Positions 59,753 to 64,000 of a stretch of 64,000 bases of DNA are shown here, piece after piece. Location of the stretch: NCBI GenBank assembly GCA_964619585.1, contig CAZUCO010000004.1:29095-93094 (forward strand). The letters are read 5' to 3'. Numbering within the stretch: position 1 is the first letter of the stretch; each line of letters starts with the position of its first letter. The notes under the pieces were generated by a model. That model worked only from the letters and a program-made list of their open reading frames with translations. It ran no database searches and was not told the DNA's origin. A program made the translations under genes and the position numbers. Origin of the DNA: JASLCR01 sp964619585 (GTDB lineage Bacteria; Patescibacteriota; Saccharimonadia; Saccharimonadales; Saccharimonadaceae).

Positions 59753-61909
59753 CGGTAACCAAAAGCCAAACACACTTCCCTTGCCCTCTTGAGATGAAAA
59801 TAGTACATCGCCCTTATGTGCATTGATGATCTTTTTCGCAAGATATAGTCCCACACCGGTTCCATCTGGTCGCTGCTTGCGTGCATTAGTCGCCCGGTAG
59901 AACTTACTAAACAGGTGGCCTTGTTCAACCTTCGGCACGCCGATTCCACTATCTTTGACGCTAAACTCTAGTCGCTGGCGATTTTGACTAAGCTGTATCT
60001 GGACCTTGCCTCCGGCCGGCGAGTAGTAGAGAGCATTATCGATAAAATTTACCACTACTTGTCGAAGCTTCGTGTCATCAACCTGCATGAGCGCGGTAGT
60101 GATATCCGACTTGTATTCGACCGTAATCCCCCGTGACACGGCAACATGCCTAAGGGTTTCTACCTCTTCGCTCACAAGTTGTGCCACATCGTACTCTTCT
60201 TTCTCGAGCATAAACTTGCCCGTCTGGAGGCGGGACACATTGAGAAAGTCATGGATCAAGTGCACCATTCGCTGGCTACTCGTAAACGCTTCGTCAAGTA
60301 CTTGTCGCTGCGCCTTTGTCACCTTACCTACATCACCTTCCAGGATCATACTGAGGTAGCCTTTGATACTCGTCAATGGTGTGCGTAGCTGGTGCGATGC
60401 CATCGAAAGGAACTCATCTTTGGTTGCATCGAGTCGTTTTAATCGTGCGTTTGACGTTCGTAGCTCTGCTGTTGCAGCCGCAATACGTTGCTCAAGGCTT
60501 TCATTGATGTCTTTTATCTCTTGTACAGAGAGTGCATTTTGAATTGCAATAACCAATTCATCCGAGATTGTGTTCAACACTCTAACATCACGCTTTGTGT
60601 AGCCAGTGCTGCGCTGCTCGCCAAGTGCTAAATAGCCAAGTAAGTTCTCTCCTCTTGTCAATGGCATTATCATGGCGACCTTATGGCTTACCAGAAGGCG
60701 ACGCAGATGACTTCTTTCCTCGAGCAGTTCTGTTACCACGACTGTTTCTGCACGCTCAACAATATGTCGATTAAGGTACTCAATATCGGCTACAGGCAAA
60801 CCTGCATGGCGTTTTGTTCCAGCGCTGATGCGATGATTCTCATCGTACTGTAGGAAGAAAAATGCCTGTTCGCTTTTTAGGGTCATCGCAATCTCTCCAG
60901 CAGCTCGCTGAAGTAGCTGTCGAAGATCCGTTGTGCTTGTAAGCAACTCACTTAAACGAGCGTAAAACTCACTGCTATCGTACCTGTCTCTGTAGAAAAT
61001 ATCGTTTGTAATTTTATCAAAAAAGCTCTTAATCGGCTGGAAAATAAAGGCAAGTACAAGCGCGAGCCCAACGTTGATAGGATTGACACTCACTGTGTTG
61101 CTCACACGACCCTGGAAAAGGGCCACAGAAACGAAGTAGGCAATCGCATAATAAATACCAGCAAGAGTGATAATTGAAAGTACATAGACAGCACTCCTAA
61201 TTGCCGCACGCTTGATATCGAAAAGACCGTGACGAACAATGGCATATGTCGATAGTGTAAGAAACGTCAATATACCTAGGTATGCACTGTTATAAGCAAT
61301 ATCAAGCAAAGGACCTTTTGGCAGAATATTCTCAAGAATCAAGTTCGGTACTGAGATACATACCAAAGCTATAGCCAGACCAATAATCATCAGCTTGAGG
61401 CGCGTCCGGTCATTTCGGTTGCGAGCCCTCAAAACCGTGACTGCCAGATCTTTCATTCCAAGCATAGCCAACGACAATATGCCTATAGGATAGGCTAAAT
61501 AAAGTGGTCCGTTTGTGATTGTTAGTTTTGCTCCTACATCAACATAGACAACATATCCAAATAAGATAAATATCTCCAGGAGTACTGTGTAGACGACTGG
61601 AAATAGTACTTTTATATTGTCAGTATTCGTACGGCCCAAAATCCTTCTTCGAGTTTCAAGAATAAAAAGCCAGAAGAATAGTACAAGAAGAATTCCAAGA
61701 GCATAGTCCGCAATAACAAGGCCGTACGTAACTTTGCTAATCGTGTTACTTCCAAAATAGTTTGAAAGGATCCATGCTGCCGCAAAAAAATTTAGAAATG
61801 CAAAGAGAAACTTTTGCCTATTTCTTCCTTCGCTCAAAAGAAGAAAGAGGCCTAGGCCTAAGGCAGCCGCCGCGATAATAGTGACGATAACCGATAGTCC
61901 GTCGATCAT
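59723..61909 (-). CDS. Membrane sensor histidine kinase with GAF domain
   Basis: 728 residues. Eight or so N-terminal helices (about 5-300; 7TM-type sensor region), a GAF domain (about 325-460), a coiled-coil linker, HisKA with the phosphorylated His in LSMASHQLRTPLTSIKGYL, and HATPase_c with N box NFIDNALYYSP, G1 VKDSGIGVP and G2 GTGVGLYLAKKI. It would sense a membrane or intracellular signal. No response regulator gene is adjacent. The start overlaps the stop of the 206-residue gene upstream (TAATG). Confidence 0.93.
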   Translation of the reverse strand: MIDGLSVIVTIIAAAALGLGLFLLLSEGRNRQKFLFAFLNFFAAAWILSNYFGSNTISKVTYGLVIADYALGILLVLFFWLFILETRRRILGRTNTDNIKVLFPVVYTVLLEIFILFGYVVYVDVGAKLTITNGPLYLAYPIGILSLAMLGMKDLAVTVLRARNRNDRTRLKLMIIGLAIALVCISVPNLILENILPKGPLLDIAYNSAYLGILTFLTLSTYAIVRHGLFDIKRAAIRSAVYVLSIITLAGIYYAIAYFVSVALFQGRVSNTVSVNPINVGLALVLAFIFQPIKSFFDKITNDIFYRDRYDSSEFYARLSELLTSTTDLRQLLQRAAGEIAMTLKSEQAFFFLQYDENHRISAGTKRHAGLPVADIEYLNRHIVERAETVVVTELLEERSHLRRLLVSHKVAMIMPLTRGENLLGYLALGEQRSTGYTKRDVRVLNTISDELVIAIQNALSVQEIKDINESLEQRIAAATAELRTSNARLKRLDATKDEFLSMASHQLRTPLTSIKGYLSMILEGDVGKVTKAQRQVLDEAFTSSQRMVHLIHDFLNVSRLQTGKFMLEKEEYDVAQLVSEEVETLRHVAVSRGITVEYKSDITTALMQVDDTKLRQVVVNFIDNALYYSPAGGKVQIQLSQNRQRLEFSVKDSGIGVPKVEQGHLFSKFYRATNARKQRPDGTGVGLYLAKKIINAHKGDVLFSSQEGKGSVFGFWLPLENSPKELK

Positions 61910-62529
61910 TAGTCAAAGACTTTCCCACTCGTCACTATGCCCGATCCTGCATCAAAGTAGATATTCCGAATACGGTCCGCAGCGCCCTCAAACTGTGTTG
62001 CCCCAATCAGTTTCCTCGCCTTGTCTTCTACTCCCGAAAAGTAATTAGGCAGAAAGTTAATCAATTCACTTGCAGGCACAAAGATCCCCTGACCATCAGT
62101 AGGCTTGAGGGCTTGATTAGTATCAACAATATATCCAAGTCTAACGAGGTACCAGACAGCAGTAAGTAGCGAACATGGATAGCGGTTATACTTTTGAATG
62201 TATGTTTCATATTGTCTTCTAACTTTTGGAACTACAACATTACTTAATAATTGATTCACGTAAACTATCATGTCTTTTTCAAAAGCGTAGTATTTTGGCA
62301 TCGCTTGATGCTTCCCTAGCTCTCTAAGTATATCTTCGTGTGTAGTCTTTTGATGTTTAATATTATAGTCATCAAAAAGAACGACTTCCTGATGAGGATC
62401 AGCCCATTTTTTGGACTCATATAGAAATCGTTCAATACTCTGCTCTTGTTCAAGAGAGAAAGCTTGATCGAGATAAGTATGACTTATTTCGACAGAGAGA
62501 GTTTTGTTGTTAACACCAGTAGTTTGCAC
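61909..62529 (-). CDS. Hypothetical protein coupled to the histidine kinase
   Basis: 206 residues from GTG at 62529; the next upstream in-frame stop leaves no better start. It is soluble and mixed alpha/beta with no signal peptide. Features include QAFSLEQEQSIERFLYESKKW near the N-terminus and RYPCSLLTAVWYLVRLGYI in the middle. It is not a response regulator: the conserved Asp and Lys pattern is absent. Its stop overlaps the kinase start, so the two are translated together, which suggests a functional link. TATAAT lies upstream near 62575. Confidence 0.65.
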   Translation of the reverse strand: MQTTGVNNKTLSVEISHTYLDQAFSLEQEQSIERFLYESKKWADPHQEVVLFDDYNIKHQKTTHEDILRELGKHQAMPKYYAFEKDMIVYVNQLLSNVVVPKVRRQYETYIQKYNRYPCSLLTAVWYLVRLGYIVDTNQALKPTDGQGIFVPASELINFLPNYFSGVEDKARKLIGATQFEGAADRIRNIYFDAGSGIVTSGKVFD

Positions 62530-62606
62530 TGCCCACTCACTGCTTTCTTTTATTGATCTTGTGCTTATTTAGCATTATATATAATACAACGTAAACGGTC
62601 TAGCGC

Positions 62607-62648
62607 CGTGAGCGCGACCAATCGTTTTCACGAAAGGTCGCGCTCACG
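62607..62648 (-). terminator. 13-bp hairpin overlapping the end of the GC-rich membrane gene
   Basis: CGTGAGCGCGACC (62607-62619) and GGTCGCGCTCACG (62636-62648) form a perfect 13-bp stem with a 16-base loop. The gene's stop codon (62628-62630) lies inside the loop, so the last codons encode one arm. There is no T tract. Confidence 0.8.
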
Positions 62649-63086
62649 CGTGTGGGCCCTCACTGCCCAGCCCCGTATGACCACAGTAGCAGCGATATCA
62701 GCTCCCACAAGAGTCATGAGGCCCCAACTCGACGGTGGCAACGCCATCAAGATACCGACACCAAGCACAACACTTGATCCTATGGCACCGATTGCGTTGA
62801 CCCAGAACCCGAGCCAAAACATCTTCGTGGAGGTCGTGGCAGCGAGGAGGCTCTTGAGCTCACCGCGCAGCCTGAGGGGGTTTTGAACTTTCAGCCCCAT
62901 CGAAGTCGCCATGATAGCAAGACCGCCAATGAAAAGCATCTCCGTCACGATTACGCCGACACCAAACCAGGGCAACACCCGGATAATGTCCTCCTTCAGC
63001 GATCCGAAGGGCGTGAATAGAAGAGATGCGATTGAAAAGATGACAAGGGCCCAGAGTAGAGCCCTCTTGATGGTTTTCGTTCGCAC
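62628..63086 (-). CDS. GC-rich four-helix membrane protein, unknown function
   Basis: 152 residues from GTG at 63086, with AAGGAG about 7 bases upstream. Four hydrophobic helices (about 9-29, 36-62, 90-112 and 122-143), joined by a basic cytoplasmic loop (QNPLRLRGELKSLL). No family recognised. Codon use is GC-ending and unlike the flanking kinase and GNAT genes, and the terminator-like hairpin lacks a T tract. This is the fourth GC-rich insertion in the window. The promoter is unclear; TATAAA near 63127-63132 is the best candidate. Confidence 0.75.
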   Translation of the reverse strand: MRTKTIKRALLWALVIFSIASLLFTPFGSLKEDIIRVLPWFGVGVIVTEMLFIGGLAIMATSMGLKVQNPLRLRGELKSLLAATTSTKMFWLGFWVNAIGAIGSSVVLGVGILMALPPSSWGLMTLVGADIAATVVIRGWAVRAHTRERDLS

Positions 63087-63146
63087 GACACCACTCCTTA
63101 GATGAGGGACAACTCTACCTTACAATTTATACAATAAAGGACGTAT

Positions 63147-63956
63147 TTAGGGAAGCTTGTTTAAGATCTTAGGGTGATTTGCAGCTAGGCGGACGGCCAG
63201 TCCAGCTACTTTTGAAACAATGTGATTAGCCCTTAATCTTTCCGGTAAAGGATTATTAAAGATACAAAGTACGCTGTAATTATGCGATGCCGGATCTCCA
63301 AACCCGTCACGCAAAACAGCTACAGGCCTTGCTCCGGATTCTGCATATCGCTGTAGCATGCCATCATAGAGACGCTCTTTGCCTTCAACGACCTTGGTCA
63401 TATAGACGTACCTCTCCGCAAGTTCATCTTGGGCTTCTATGGGCAAACCTTCAAAATCAAGCTGCTGCTCGACAACCCACTGAGAGAATTGAGGTATCCG
63501 GCTTAGCAGATACACCTCGTTAGCCTGGGCTTCAAGAAATCTTCCTAGTAACCTAGCGATCAATTGGTCGCTAAGATCATAGTCAGATCCCTTCTCGGTC
63601 GTAGTAAGGTTGACGATGTAGAAGTTTTTTCCTTCTGGGGCATGTGCGCCAACAAGTGTTCCATGGTTTGTTGTCTCTTCCCAGCTTGTAACTTGTGTGT
63701 AGTCCCGATCCGTTCTTAGACACGTCATAAAGCCTTCGATTCGGCCATCAATCTCACCCACTACCATAAGGTTTCCGGCGATAGCTTGGCGTGCAGCAAG
63801 CATCGCATAGATATCGTCAGCACTCACAGGATTCTTTTTGTAGACATCCTCAAAGCACTTTAAGTCTATATCCACTAAACGTGCGATATCCTCAGGCTTG
63901 GCTTCCCTTACTTGAGGCTTTGATTTCTTCTCAAATTGACGATTACCTGTATCCAT
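63147..63956 (-). CDS. GNAT-family acetyltransferase-like protein
   Basis: 269 residues from the ATG at 63956 (MDTGNRQFEKKSKP); an upstream TTG is less likely. The N-terminal half has the GNAT start VREAKPEDIARLVDIDLKCFEDVY (residue segments VREAKPEDIARLVDID and CFEDVY) and a central strand GRIEGFMTCLRTD, then YIVNLTTTEKGSDYDLSDQLIARLL in the acetyl-CoA-binding position. The classical Q/RxxGxG/A loop is degenerate (EKGSDYDLSD), so activity is uncertain. The C-terminal 90 residues are unusual. Substrate unknown. Confidence 0.7.
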   Translation of the reverse strand: MDTGNRQFEKKSKPQVREAKPEDIARLVDIDLKCFEDVYKKNPVSADDIYAMLAARQAIAGNLMVVGEIDGRIEGFMTCLRTDRDYTQVTSWEETTNHGTLVGAHAPEGKNFYIVNLTTTEKGSDYDLSDQLIARLLGRFLEAQANEVYLLSRIPQFSQWVVEQQLDFEGLPIEAQDELAERYVYMTKVVEGKERLYDGMLQRYAESGARPVAVLRDGFGDPASHNYSVLCIFNNPLPERLRANHIVSKVAGLAVRLAANHPKILNKLP

Positions 63957-64000
63957 CAGCTTATTATTACATAGATTATCACTGATCAAGGTTAACTAAT

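Noticed and set aside
1..64000. Alternative genetic code (UGA as glycine or tryptophan), as in Gracilibacteria or Absconditabacteria
   Set aside because: Complete, normally sized genes end at TGA, for example the PAP2 and Erm-like genes with ATGA overlaps, and no gene needs read-through of TGA.
1..64000. CRISPR arrays, insertion sequences, integrases or attachment-site repeats
   Set aside because: No regularly spaced direct repeats, transposase or recombinase motifs, or flanking duplications around the GC-rich units could be found by reading.

Overview
The window looks like part of a chromosome from a Patescibacteria/CPR bacterium, most likely Candidatus Saccharibacteria (TM7). This is an inference from gene content: compact, tightly packed genes, short versions of housekeeping enzymes (AlaRS, MetRS and UvrC), a type IV pilin, LPxTG surface proteins, an RpfB-like muralytic factor and many small lineage-specific membrane proteins. 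The standard genetic code fits, since TGA is used as a stop. No rRNA, IS element, CRISPR array or prophage was seen.

Layout. 1-6739: end of a BtrH-like gene, tRNA-Leu(GAG), then minus-strand genes for an oligopeptide-binding protein, SecG, a holin-like protein, PepP, a pilin and UvrC. 6740-11010: an accessory block with a very GC-rich secreted-protein gene, a large LPETG surface protein and a 53-residue membrane protein behind a structured leader. 11012-23445: MFS exporter, LiaF-like protein, KwaB-like DUF4868 protein, uracil-DNA glycosylase, membrane/lipid enzymes, an ArsR-AHSA1-VOC cluster, TrhO and an Erm-like methylase. 23572-31444: ABC exporter, L25, DedA, UvrA and exonuclease I. 31459-32097: a GC-rich, hairpin-filled transcription unit with almost no coding capacity. 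32100-48906: Obg, LysM-CHAP hydrolase, MltG, RuvX, a baseplate-J-like membrane protein, FtsA, AlaRS, the NifS-YdcF-MnmA sulfur-transfer operon, TatD and MetRS. 48935-49474: a second small GC-rich unit. 49463-57897: KsgA, RpfB-like protein, UvrD/PcrA, TpiA, Pgk, tRNA-Glu and an EEP nuclease. 57958-63956: an LPQTG surface protein, an orphan histidine kinase with an overlapping partner gene, another GC-rich membrane-protein gene and a GNAT enzyme.

How the genes fit together. Several sets act on one process: wall remodelling and surface display (LysM-CHAP, MltG, RpfB-like, LPxTG proteins, LiaF-like), nucleotide excision and other DNA repair (UvrA, UvrC, UvrD, UDG, RuvX, SbcB), wobble-uridine modification (NifS to MnmA, and TrhO) and lower glycolysis (TpiA, Pgk).

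Two patterns stand out. First, about twenty genes that begin transcription units have a TANNNT-type -10 box only 6-8 bases before the start codon, so their mRNAs are probably leaderless, while operon-internal genes carry Shine-Dalgarno sites. Second, four dispersed GC-rich units (about 6.9-8.6, 31.5-32.1, 48.9-49.5 and 62.6-63.1 kb) differ from the rest in base composition and codon use. Three have near-perfect TTGACA-N17-TATAAT promoters, and all end in strong hairpins that mostly lack T tracts. They may be recent acquisitions, possibly from an actinobacterial host, and are the best candidates for something undescribed.
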